A DNA stretch of 52,069 bases from JACKFB01 sp041389525 (GTDB lineage: Bacteria > Myxococcota_A > UBA9042 > PHBI01 > JACKFB01): contig JAWKRR010000052.1 in assembly GCA_041389525.1 (NCBI GenBank), positions 1 through 52,069 on the forward strand, in the 5' to 3' direction. A model generated the notes under the pieces. That model was not told the origin of the DNA. It saw only the letters and a program-made list of their open reading frames with translations, and searched no databases. Positions within the stretch are counted from its first letter, which is position 1, and every line of letters starts with the position of its first letter. The position numbers and the translations under genes are program-made. Of this stretch, positions 8,946-18,158 are shown piece by piece.

Positions 8946-11900
8946 GTGGCGGAAAAGCTACTGATCAACGTGACTGTCGAGGAGACGCGCATCGCGCTCG
9001 TCGAGGGCGGCGTGCTGTCGAACCTCGAGATCGACACGACGCAGCTCGATGAGGCGAAGGGCAATGTCTACAAGGGCATCGTCCACCGCGTGAACCCCAG
9101 CTTGCAGGCGGCGTTCGTCGACTACGGCGAGGACAAGCAGGGGTTTTTGCCCCTGTCGGAGATTCACTCCCGCTACCACCCGGCCAATCCGGGCAACAAG
9201 AAGGTGACCATCTCCGACCTGCTGCACGAGCGGCAGGAGCTGATGGTGCAGGTCGTCAAAGACGAGATCGGCAACAAGGGCGCGAGCCTGACGACCTACG
9301 TGTCGCTGCCCGGTCGCTACCTGGTCATCATGCCCGACTCGGGCAAGACCGGGATCTCCCGGCGGCTTCCCGGCGACGAGCGCAAGCGGCTCAAAGACCT
9401 CATCGATGACCTGCCCGTGCCCGAGGGCTTCGGCGTCATCATCCGCACCGCTGGCGTCGAGCGCGAGAAGTCCGACGTCGCGCGCGACCTGGACTACCTC
9501 AAGCGCCTCTGGGCCAACCTGGAGGAGCGCTTCGCCGCGGCCAAGCACCCCGGCCTCATCCACCGCGAGCGCAGCGCCGCGATGCGCTTCATCCGCGACT
9601 ACGCGACCGGAAACCTCGACGAGATCATGGTCGACGACGTCGACACCTACGACGAGATCCGCGACTACTGCGCGGTGCTCGTGCCCGAGATGAAGAACCG
9701 CATCCGGTTCTACGACGACCCGACGCCGCTCTTCTCGCGCTACCAGATCGAAGACCAGATCGACGACGTGTTCGCGCGACGGATCGACCTGCCCTCGGGC
9801 GGGTCTATCGTCATCGACCAGACCGAGGCGCTGGTCGCCATCGACGTGAACTCCGGTCGCGTGAAGACCGACGACATCGAGCAGACCGCGCTCACGACCA
9901 ACCTCGAGGCCGCCGTCGAGGTGGCGCGCCAGCTTCGCCTGCGCGACCGCGGCGGTCTGGTCGTCGTCGACTTCATCGACATGCGCGACCGCGAGAACAT
10001 CAAGGCCGTCGAGCAGGCCGCCCGCGACGCCTTCGCGTCGGACAAGGCCAAGGTCAAGTTCAGCCGGATCAGCGAGTTCGGGCTGATGGAGATCAGCCGT
10101 CAGCGCCTGAAGAGCGCGCTGATGATGAGCAGCTTCCACGCGTGTCAGAGCTGCGGCGGCACGGGGCTCGTTCGCTCGGTGGAGTCGAGCGCGCTCTATC
10201 TGCTGCGCCGCATCAAGGAGACCGTGCTGCGCGGCACGAACTACGTGCACGTCTCGGCCAAGATGCCGGTGGACGTGGCGAACTACCTGGTCAATCGCAA
10301 GCGGCGCGATCTGTCGGAGCTCGAGCGCGAGTCCAAGGTCAGCCTGGACGTCCGCGGGGTGCCTGAGTGCCCGCCGCACCAGGCCTTCGTCGAGATCCTG
10401 GCCAGCGCGGGACGCGGGAAGCGCGCGCGGCGGCTGCTGCTGACCTTCGACCTCGTGCGCAGCGACGTGGAGCGGCGCGAGCTCGAGGAGATGGAGGAGG
10501 TGCTCATCGAGGCCGCGGAGGCCCGAGGCCTCACGCTGTCCGAGGACGAGTACGACACCCTGTATCGCGCCATCGAGAAGAAGATGGCCGAGGACGTCGA
10601 GATCGCCGAGGCGCAGCGGCAGTCGCAGGAAGATCAGGCCAGGACTCGCTCCGAGCGCGACCGGCAGACGGTGGAGCGCGAGGACGGCGAGCGGCGGGCG
10701 CGCGAGGAGCGCGTGGCCAAGCAGGCGCGCGAGGTCGCGGTGGCGGCCGCGGCGGCCGCTGTGGCGGCGGTGCCCATGGAGCGGTCCGGCGGTATCGTCG
10801 GGTGGATCAAGCGCATCCTGTTCGGCGACAAGAGGCCCGTCGAGATCATGCCGATCGAGGTCTCGGGAAGCTCGCGGCTGTCCGCGCCGCGGCGCACGCC
10901 GCCGTCGGAGCGGCTGCTGGACCACAACGACCCCCTCGCGCGCCGCAAGCGCCGGGCGGCGCGCGGCGAGGCACCGAAGCCCGTGGTCCAGGCCAGCCGG
11001 AAGCGCTCCTCGAGCGACGACGACGACGCGCCGCGGTCCAAGGGGCGGTCTGAGTCGAAGTCCGACTCGAAGTCCGACTCGAAGTCCGACTCGCGGTCTG
11101 ACTCGAAGTCGGAGTCGAGCCGATCGTCCTCGCCCCTGCCCGTCGCGGCTGCGGCGAGCCCCTCCTCCGCTAGCAACAGCGGCGGCGGCTCGAACAACAG
11201 CAACAACAGCGGCAGTGACGAGCAGTCCGGCGACGGGCAGTCCAAGCGGAAGCGGCGGCGGCGGCGGCGGCGGAGCAGCGGCGACGGCGATGGCGGCGAC
11301 AACCGCGACGGCGGCGAGAGCAAGAGCGCCTCGTCCGGCAGTGACGACAGCGGCGACGACGGCGGCGGCGAGGGTGGCGGACGCAGCAAGCGTACCCGGC
11401 GGCGGCGCAATGAGGGTGACGAGGGCGGCGACAGCGACACGCCCAAGGCTCCGCGGGAGCGGCGCTCACGTGCGGACCGCGAGGCGGCGGAGGGCGGAGA
11501 CGGCGCGTCGGCCAAGGACGGCCCAGCCAAGTCGGAGGCCTCGTCCAGCGAGTCCGCGCCGAAGCGTTCGGAGCCGAAGCCGGCGCCCAGCCCGGACACC
11601 AGCGCCGCGGCGAAGCCCTCGGCCAGCGGCGAGCCTGCGTCCGCAGTGAAGAGCGCTGCGCCTGCGGCCGCGCCAAAGGCTCCGATCGCTTCGGTGGCAC
11701 CGAGCGGATCGGGAGATTCGGGAGCGGCTCGACCCGCGGCCTACGCGCCGTCGGGAGTGGTCAGCAGCGCGGCGATCTCACGGCCGATCACGCCAGCGGC
11801 GACGACGCCAGCGGCGAGCGGGCCAAGCGCGCCTCCGGCGACGCAGGCTGCGGCTCCGGCGACAGCGCCCAAGCCCGCACCCGCGGCCGCCACGGCGGCG

Positions 11901-12173
11901 CCCGCGCCCGCACCGACGGCCAGCGCGGCGGCTCCAAAGCCCGCCGAGACCCCCAGGCCGGCCCCCGCGCCCAAGGCCCCGGCCCCGGCGTCGGACGACA
12001 CCAGCGGCGCCGCGTCGCTGCCGCGCGCGGGTGGGGTCATCGACCTGCGCTCCGCGGGCGGACCGCGCCCCACCGCGCCGCCTGCCCCGCCGTCCCGCCC
12101 GGTCGCTGCGCCGCGGCCGAGCGCCCCGGCGCCGCCCGCTCCCAACGCGGGCACGACCAACAACGAGGAGTAG
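8946..12173 (+). CDS. rng: Ribonuclease E/G family endoribonuclease with long disordered tail
   Basis: This 1075-residue protein has a GTG start preceded by GGGAGGAGAAGG, a strong ribosome binding site. The N-terminus (MAEKLLINVTVEETRIA) and the S1 RNA-binding region (NVYKGIVHRVNPSLQAAFVD) match RNase E/G. The catalytic metal-binding acids are present at D300 (AIDVNSG) and D342 (VVVDFIDMRD). The Zn-link cysteines are C400 and C403 (ACQSCGGTG). The enzyme cuts single-stranded RNA in mRNA decay and in rRNA and tRNA maturation. Beyond residue about 560 the protein is low complexity: a charged helix, a SerAsp repeat, an RKRRRRRRR block and a 250-residue Ala/Pro-rich end. Such tails scaffold RNA degradosomes in RNase E. 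Family certain; rng versus rne naming is a convention. Confidence 0.95.
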   Translation: MAEKLLINVTVEETRIALVEGGVLSNLEIDTTQLDEAKGNVYKGIVHRVNPSLQAAFVDYGEDKQGFLPLSEIHSRYHPANPGNKKVTISDLLHERQELMVQVVKDEIGNKGASLTTYVSLPGRYLVIMPDSGKTGISRRLPGDERKRLKDLIDDLPVPEGFGVIIRTAGVEREKSDVARDLDYLKRLWANLEERFAAAKHPGLIHRERSAAMRFIRDYATGNLDEIMVDDVDTYDEIRDYCAVLVPEMKNRIRFYDDPTPLFSRYQIEDQIDDVFARRIDLPSGGSIVIDQTEALVAIDVNSGRVKTDDIEQTALTTNLEAAVEVARQLRLRDRGGLVVVDFIDMRDRENIKAVEQAARDAFASDKAKVKFSRISEFGLMEISRQRLKSALMMSSFHACQSCGGTGLVRSVESSALYLLRRIKETVLRGTNYVHVSAKMPVDVANYLVNRKRRDLSELERESKVSLDVRGVPECPPHQAFVEILASAGRGKRARRLLLTFDLVRSDVERRELEEMEEVLIEAAEARGLTLSEDEYDTLYRAIEKKMAEDVEIAEAQRQSQEDQARTRSERDRQTVEREDGERRAREERVAKQAREVAVAAAAAAVAAVPMERSGGIVGWIKRILFGDKRPVEIMPIEVSGSSRLSAPRRTPPSERLLDHNDPLARRKRRAARGEAPKPVVQASRKRSSSDDDDAPRSKGRSESKSDSKSDSKSDSRSDSKSESSRSSSPLPVAAAASPSSASNSGGGSNNSNNSGSDEQSGDGQSKRKRRRRRRRSSGDGDGGDNRDGGESKSASSGSDDSGDDGGGEGGGRSKRTRRRRNEGDEGGDSDTPKAPRERRSRADREAAEGGDGASAKDGPAKSEASSSESAPKRSEPKPAPSPDTSAAAKPSASGEPASAVKSAAPAAAPKAPIASVAPSGSGDSGAARPAAYAPSGVVSSAAISRPITPAATTPAASGPSAPPATQAAAPATAPKPAPAAATAAPAPAPTASAAAPKPAETPRPAPAPKAPAPASDDTSGAASLPRAGGVIDLRSAGGPRPTAPPAPPSRPVAAPRPSAPAPPAPNAGTTNNEE
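11049..11120 (+). repeat. 12-bp tandem repeat coding for SDSK units
   Basis: About six imperfect copies of a 12-bp unit (tccgactcgaag) encode Ser-Asp-Ser-Lys repeats in the RNase E/G tail. Copy number is likely to vary between strains through slippage, without breaking the frame. Confidence 0.8.
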
Positions 12174-12177
12174 AACC

Positions 12178-13455
12178 GTGCTGGATGTGAAGGCGATTCT
12201 CGAGGACCCGGAGGGGTTCGAGGCCGCGCTGAAGCGCCGCGACCCCTCGATCTCGCTCGCTGAGATCATCGCGCTGGGCGAAGAGCGGCGCCGGACCGTG
12301 ACCCGGTTCGGCGACCTGCGCCACCAGCAGCGCGAGGCCTCGACGCAGATGACGTCGAAGGACTTGGCGCCAGCGGACCGCGACACCCTGCGCGCGCAGC
12401 TCAAAGAGCTGTCCGCCGAGGTGAAGGCCCTGGAGACCCGGGCCAAGGAGCTCGAGGAGGCCGCTGACGCCGCCGCGCTGCTCTTCCCAAACCCGCCCGC
12501 GCCCGAAGCCCCCGACGGCCGCGACGCGTCCGACAACGTGGTCCTGCGCACGTGGGGCGAGCCGCGCACCTTCGACTGGGAGCTGGTCGAGCACGACACC
12601 CTGGGCGAGCGCCTCGGCGTCTTGGACTTCGAGTCCGCCCGCAAGGTCAGCGGCGCGCGCTTCGTGCTCTACCGCGGCCTCGGCGCGCGGCTCGAGCGCG
12701 CGCTCGCCGCCTTCATGCTCGATCTGCACACCGGCTCGCACGGCTACGAGGAGGTCCTCCCGCCCTACCTCGTGCTGCGCGAGTCCATGGTCGGCACCAA
12801 CCAGCTCCCGAAATTCGAGGAGGACGCGTTTCAGACCGCCCCCGACGGCCTGTTCTTGATCCCGACCGCCGAGGTCCCGGTCACCAACATGCACCGCGAG
12901 GAGATCCTCGACGCCGAGCGGCTGCCCATCAAATACGCAGCATATTCCTCGTGTTTTCGACGCGAGGCCGGCTCCCACGGGCGCGACACCCGCGGCCTGA
13001 CGCGGCTACACCAGTTCCAGAAGGTCGAGCTGGTGCAGTTCGCCACGCCCGAGGGCTCCGCGGACGCCCACGAGGCCCTGGTCGGCCACGCCGAGCGCGT
13101 GCTCCAAGCGCTGAATCTCCCCTACCGCGTCGTCGACCTCTGCGCCGGCGACATGGGCTTCGGCGCCCGCCGCTGCTACGACCTCGAGGTGTGGCTGCCG
13201 GCTCAGAAGATGTGGCGCGAGATCTCGAGCTGCTCCAACTTCGGCGAGTTCCAGGCCCGCCGCGCCGGCATCCGCTACCGTCCCGCGGTCGGCGAGAAGC
13301 CGCGCTTCGTACACACCATCAACGGCAGCGGGCTGGCCATCGGCCGCACGGTCATGGCCATCCTCGAGAACTATCAGCGGCCCGACGGCTCGGTGGATCT
13401 CCCCGAGGTGCTGTGGCCCTTCATGGGCACCAAGCGCATCGAAGCGCGCGAGTAG
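12178..13455 (+). CDS. serS: Serine--tRNA ligase
   Basis: This 425-residue class II synthetase charges tRNA-Ser (and tRNA-Sec where present). The GTG start lies 4 nt after the RNase E/G stop. A frame extends upstream, but that part antiparallels nothing conserved and lies inside the rng tail. Residues 1-110 form the N-terminal antiparallel coiled-coil tRNA-binding arm (DVKAILEDPEGFEAALKRRD, then the LKALETRAKEL-like helix). Motif 2 is FRREAGSHGRDTRGLTR, and motif 3 includes NGSGLAIGRTVMAILENYQ. The length matches the family. The stop codon is part of a perfect 12-bp palindrome shared with the convergent recR stop. The four tRNA-Ser genes lie 3.4 to 4.6 kb downstream. Confidence 0.97.
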   Translation: MLDVKAILEDPEGFEAALKRRDPSISLAEIIALGEERRRTVTRFGDLRHQQREASTQMTSKDLAPADRDTLRAQLKELSAEVKALETRAKELEEAADAAALLFPNPPAPEAPDGRDASDNVVLRTWGEPRTFDWELVEHDTLGERLGVLDFESARKVSGARFVLYRGLGARLERALAAFMLDLHTGSHGYEEVLPPYLVLRESMVGTNQLPKFEEDAFQTAPDGLFLIPTAEVPVTNMHREEILDAERLPIKYAAYSSCFRREAGSHGRDTRGLTRLHQFQKVELVQFATPEGSADAHEALVGHAERVLQALNLPYRVVDLCAGDMGFGARRCYDLEVWLPAQKMWREISSCSNFGEFQARRAGIRYRPAVGEKPRFVHTINGSGLAIGRTVMAILENYQRPDGSVDLPEVLWPFMGTKRIEARE

Positions 13456-13464
13456 CTCGAGCTA
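13453..13464. other. Perfect palindrome holding both convergent stop codons
   Basis: TAGCTCGAGCTA is its own reverse complement. It contains the serS TAG (13453-13455) and the recR TAG (13462-13464, other strand). It has no T-tract, so it is not an obvious terminator. Confidence 0.7.
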
Positions 13465-14070
13465 TTCGAGGGTCGTCCGACCACGCAGGGCCCTGCTCAG
13501 CGTGGTCGCGTCGACGTACTCGAGCTCGCCCCCCATGGGCACCCCGGTGGCGATACGCGTGACGTGGACGCCCGTGGGCGCCAGGTGCCGCAGCAGGTAG
13601 AGCGCGGTGGCCTCGCCCTCGACGTCGGTGGAGGTCGCGACGATGACCTCCGTGGCGCCCAGGGCCTCGACACGGGCCCGCAGGTTGGCCAGGCGCAGCT
13701 CGTCGGGCCCGACCCCTCGCAGGGGCGCCAGGACGCCGTGGAGGACGTGGTAGAGGCCGAGGTAGGCGCCAGACCGCTCGAAGGCCAGCAGGTCGGCGAT
13801 CCCCTCCACGACACAGACGATCGTCTTTTCGCGCGTCGGATCCTCGCAGATCGCGCAGCGCTCGGACTCGGACACCATGTGGCACTCCGAGCAGAAGCGC
13901 ACCCGCTCGACCAGCTCGACCAACGCGCCCGACAGATCTCGGGCGTAGGTCTCGGGCTGCGAGAGCACGTGAAACGCCAGCCGCGTCGCGCTCCGCTCGC
14001 CGATGCCGGGCAGGCGCGCGAGCAACGACACCAGCTTGTCCAGCGCGATGGGCAGACGACTCGAGGCCAT
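13462..14070 (-). CDS. recR: Recombination mediator protein RecR
   Basis: RecR (202 residues) works with RecO/RecF to load RecA onto SSB-coated gapped DNA. The N-terminal helix-hairpin-helix is seen in LLARLPGIGERSATRLAFH. The Zn finger has four cysteines at 60, 63, 72 and 75 (CSEC and CAIC). The Toprim domain follows (TIVCVVEGIADLLAFERSG), and the C-terminus has the typical ATGVPMGGELEYVD. Length is normal for the family. It is the last gene of the dnaX-ybaB-recR operon, with 1 nt between its ATG and the ybaB stop. Confidence 0.97.
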   Translation of the reverse strand: MASSRLPIALDKLVSLLARLPGIGERSATRLAFHVLSQPETYARDLSGALVELVERVRFCSECHMVSESERCAICEDPTREKTIVCVVEGIADLLAFERSGAYLGLYHVLHGVLAPLRGVGPDELRLANLRARVEALGATEVIVATSTDVEGEATALYLLRHLAPTGVHVTRIATGVPMGGELEYVDATTLSRALRGRTTLE

Positions 14071-14071
14071 C

Positions 14072-14403
14072 CTAGATGCCGAGTCCGCTCATCTTCAGCA
14101 TGTTCGCGAGCGGGCCCAACTCGGACGCCATGAGGTCGCGGGCGTTGCTGAGCGCGGCGTTCGACGCGGCGACGATCAGGTCCTGCAGCATCTCGACGTC
14201 GTCTTTTGCGATGGCGGCGTCGATCTCTACGCGGACGATCTCGAGCTTTCCGTTCGCCTCGACCCGCACCAGTCCGCCCCCCGACTCGCCCCAGATGGTC
14301 TTGGAGCCCGCACGAGCTTGGGCCTCCTGAACCTTCTGCTGCATCGCGCCGGCTTGCTGAAGCAGGCCCTGAAGGCCACCGCTCAGTGGATTCTCGTCAC
14401 TCA

Positions 14404-14404
<1 letters not shown>
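14072..14404 (-). CDS. ybaB: YbaB/EbfC nucleoid-associated protein
   Basis: This is a 110-residue DNA-binding protein of the YbaB/EbfC family, which forms tweezer-shaped dimers. Visible family features are the N-terminal helix rich in Gln and Met (LLQQAGMQQKVQEAQA-like), the strand GGGLVRVEANGKLEIVRVEID, and the C-terminal helix EMLQDLIVAASNAALSNAR. Its ATG shares one base with the dnaX stop (ATGA on the minus strand). The gene sits between dnaX and recR, the classic position across bacterial phyla. Confidence 0.95.
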
Positions 14405-16473
<2,069 letters not shown>

Positions 16474-16481
16474 CGCGAAGT

Positions 16482-16510
16482 CGAATAGCCCATTCGCCCC
16501 CGGGCCGCAA
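16482..16510 (-). promoter_or_regulatory. Candidate dnaX promoter, near-leaderless
   Basis: On the minus strand TTGCGG and TATTCG are separated by 17 nt. The -10-like box is followed by 8 nt and then the dnaX ATG. There is no Shine-Dalgarno sequence. The geometry repeats that at 8118-8146. Confidence 0.4.
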
Positions 16511-16548
16511 CGCCGCGACGACGCAGGCCACAGACGCCAGAATGCGAA

Positions 16549-16579
16549 GAGCCCCCGTCGGACAGGCCGGCGGGGGCTC
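16549..16579 (-). terminator. Hairpin between SRP RNA and dnaX
   Basis: A perfect 9-bp stem (GAGCCCCCG with CGGGGGCTC) closes a 13-nt loop downstream of the SRP RNA. The following minus-strand bases are TTCGCATTCT, a weak T-tract, so it may terminate the SRP RNA transcript only partly. Confidence 0.6.
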
Positions 16580-16615
16580 CACAAGATTCACACAGCTCTC
16601 GATTCGATGAGGGTT

Positions 16616-16705
16616 GGCCGGGACCCGACACATGAAGCAGGCGCTACCGTTGCTTCCTCCCGGACCTGGCGGAGTTCGCGACGACTCCATTGCCGGGCCA
16701 CGACC
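16616..16705 (-). ncRNA. ffs: Signal recognition particle RNA, small bacterial type (4.5S)
   Basis: The minus strand contains the invariant SRP core: CCAGGTCCGG, a GGAG-type tetraloop region, then GAGGAAGCA. This is the Ffh-binding helix 8 with its symmetric and asymmetric loops. The outer arms pair: GGCCCGGC at 16692-16699 with GTCGGGTC at 16622-16629, and, after one mismatch, GGTCG with CGGCC. That gives a hairpin of about 90 nt. The RNA joins Ffh to target nascent inner-membrane and secreted proteins. The ends are estimated from pairing and may be off by several bases. Its place just upstream of dnaX is conserved in other phyla. Confidence 0.93.
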
Positions 16706-16808
16706 AAAAACGACCGCTCTCGCGGCCGAGACCACCACCGACGGCGCCAAGCGGCACCGAACACACCTGCGGGGTTAGAAATCCCTGTTCATCTGGACAC
16801 GAACAGGC

Positions 16809-16898
<90 letters not shown>

Positions 16899-16965
16899 AA
16901 CAGACACCCCGCAGGTGGGCGGGCCTTCGCCGAGCACGGCCCAAAAGCCGCGCACAGCAAAAGGA

Positions 16966-17055
16966 TGGAGGAGAGAGAGGGATTCGAACCCTCGGTACGG
17001 TCACCCGCACACTTGATTTCGAGTCAAGCGCCTTCGTCCACTCGGCCATCTCTCC
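16966..17055 (-). tRNA. tRNA-Ser(CGA)
   Basis: This class II tRNA has acceptor GGAGAGA paired with TCTCTCC. The anticodon stem CTTGA/TCAAG holds loop CTCGAAA, so the anticodon is CGA (reads UCG). CCA is encoded. The discriminator base reads T, whereas serine tRNAs usually carry G there. The 5' 32 nt overlap the end of tadA on the same strand, and the tadA stop TGA lies in the anticodon stem/loop. Confidence 0.96.
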
Positions 17056-17548
17056 CCAGAGGCCCCCGAGGGCTTCGGCCGCGCTGACGGACATCCTCGA
17101 AGAACGCTGTCACCAGCTGCTTCGATTCGTCGGCCAACACGCCCTCGACCACGGACACCGGCGCGCTGTCGAGCAGCCGCGCCGTCGTCCTGACGGCTCC
17201 AGTCTTGGGTTCGTCCACCCCGTAAACGAGGCGGCTTACCCGCGCCTGAGCGATCGCTCCGGCGCACATCGTGCATGGCTCCATGGTGACGTAGAGGGTC
17301 ATCCCGTCGAGCCGCCAGCTCCCCACGGCCTGCGCGGCGTCTCGCAGTGCGAGCAGCTCGGCGTGGGCGGTGGGATCCTGCAAGGTGTCTCGCAGGTTGG
17401 CAGCGCGGGCGATGATCTCTCCGTCCCTGACGACGACCGCTCCCACCGGCACGTTTCCGAGCCGGGCGCAGGCAGCGGCTAGTCGCAGTGCCTCACGCAT
17501 GGGGTCGATGTCGGCGGGATCACGGATGTCCATGCCGCTTAATTCCAT
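17024..17548 (-). CDS. tadA: tRNA-specific adenosine deaminase TadA
   Basis: TadA deaminates A34 to inosine in tRNA-Arg(ACG). The 174-residue protein has the zinc deaminase signature: H62-A-E64 (proton shuttle Glu) and P91-C92-x2-C95. The flanking VPVGAVVVRDGEII and GMTLYVTMEPCTMCAGAI blocks are typical. The start is either the ATG at 17548 or the ATG at 17533, which has GGAA about 10 nt upstream; the longer form is given. The last ten codons (GRDGRVDEGA) are read from the 5' half of tRNA-Ser(CGA), so RNA processing would cut the message's end. The substrate tRNA-Arg(ACG) gene lies just upstream on the same strand, 75 nt away. Confidence 0.96.
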   Translation of the reverse strand: MELSGMDIRDPADIDPMREALRLAAACARLGNVPVGAVVVRDGEIIARAANLRDTLQDPTAHAELLALRDAAQAVGSWRLDGMTLYVTMEPCTMCAGAIAQARVSRLVYGVDEPKTGAVRTTARLLDSAPVSVVEGVLADESKQLVTAFFEDVRQRGRSPRGPLGRDGRVDEGA

Positions 17549-17622
17549 CGGTGGATAGTGTTCTCAAAGAACAGGACCGACGCGAAGTCGAATCCACGCC
17601 CCCCGGTGAGGGGGGGAGTGAG

Positions 17623-17702
<80 letters not shown>

Positions 17703-17790
17703 CGAAGCCGGGGGAAGCTAAGACCTGCCCCAGGCACTGTCAAGGCGTTTCAAGTCCGAGCCGCCCTCCGAAGAGGGCGGCTCGGGCCGG

Positions 17791-17880
17791 CGGAGAGAGA
17801 GGGATTCGAACCCTCGATACAGCTTTTGGCCGTATACTCCCTTAGCAGGGGAGCGCCTTCAGCCACTCGGCCATCTCTCC
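17791..17880 (-). tRNA. tRNA-Ser(GCT)
   Basis: This class II tRNA has acceptor GGAGAGA/TCTCTCC and discriminator G. The anticodon stem CTCCC/GGGAG holds loop CTGCTAA, giving anticodon GCT (reads AGC/AGU). The next three bases are CCG, so the CCA end is not encoded and must be added by a nucleotidyltransferase. Confidence 0.96.
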
Positions 17881-17977
17881 GTACCTTGGAACCGCCGCTC
17901 CCGAAGGTGCGTGCCGGCTCTGCTCTTCCGATTTTCACTGAATCCTGCGTCGCGTCGCCCCGATGGGCTAGAAAGGA

Positions 17978-18060
17978 CGGAGGAGGAGGGATTCGAACCC
18001 CCGAGGCTTGCGCCCGGCGGTTTTCAAGACCGCTGCCTTAAACCACTCGGCCACTCCTCC
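17978..18060 (-). tRNA. tRNA-Ser(TGA)
   Basis: The acceptor is GGAGGAG/CTCCTCC with discriminator G. The anticodon stem GCGGT/ACCGC holds loop CTTGAAA, giving anticodon TGA (reads UCA and wobble). The variable arm is short (GGGC GCAA GCCT). The next bases are TCC, so CCA is not encoded. Confidence 0.96.
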
Positions 18061-18158
18061 ACAACCCCCTCGGCGCGGACGCGAGGGGCACGGAAGCTAG
18101 CGGATCCCTTTCGCCCTGGCAACCCCGTATGCACGACAGCGGTTGTTGCCAAGCGCGC

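Noticed and set aside
8958..10925. Long open frame on the minus strand opposite RNase E/G
   Set aside because: It is a GC-content artefact: Leu/Arg/Asp-rich translation without domains, opposite a gene with clear catalytic residues.
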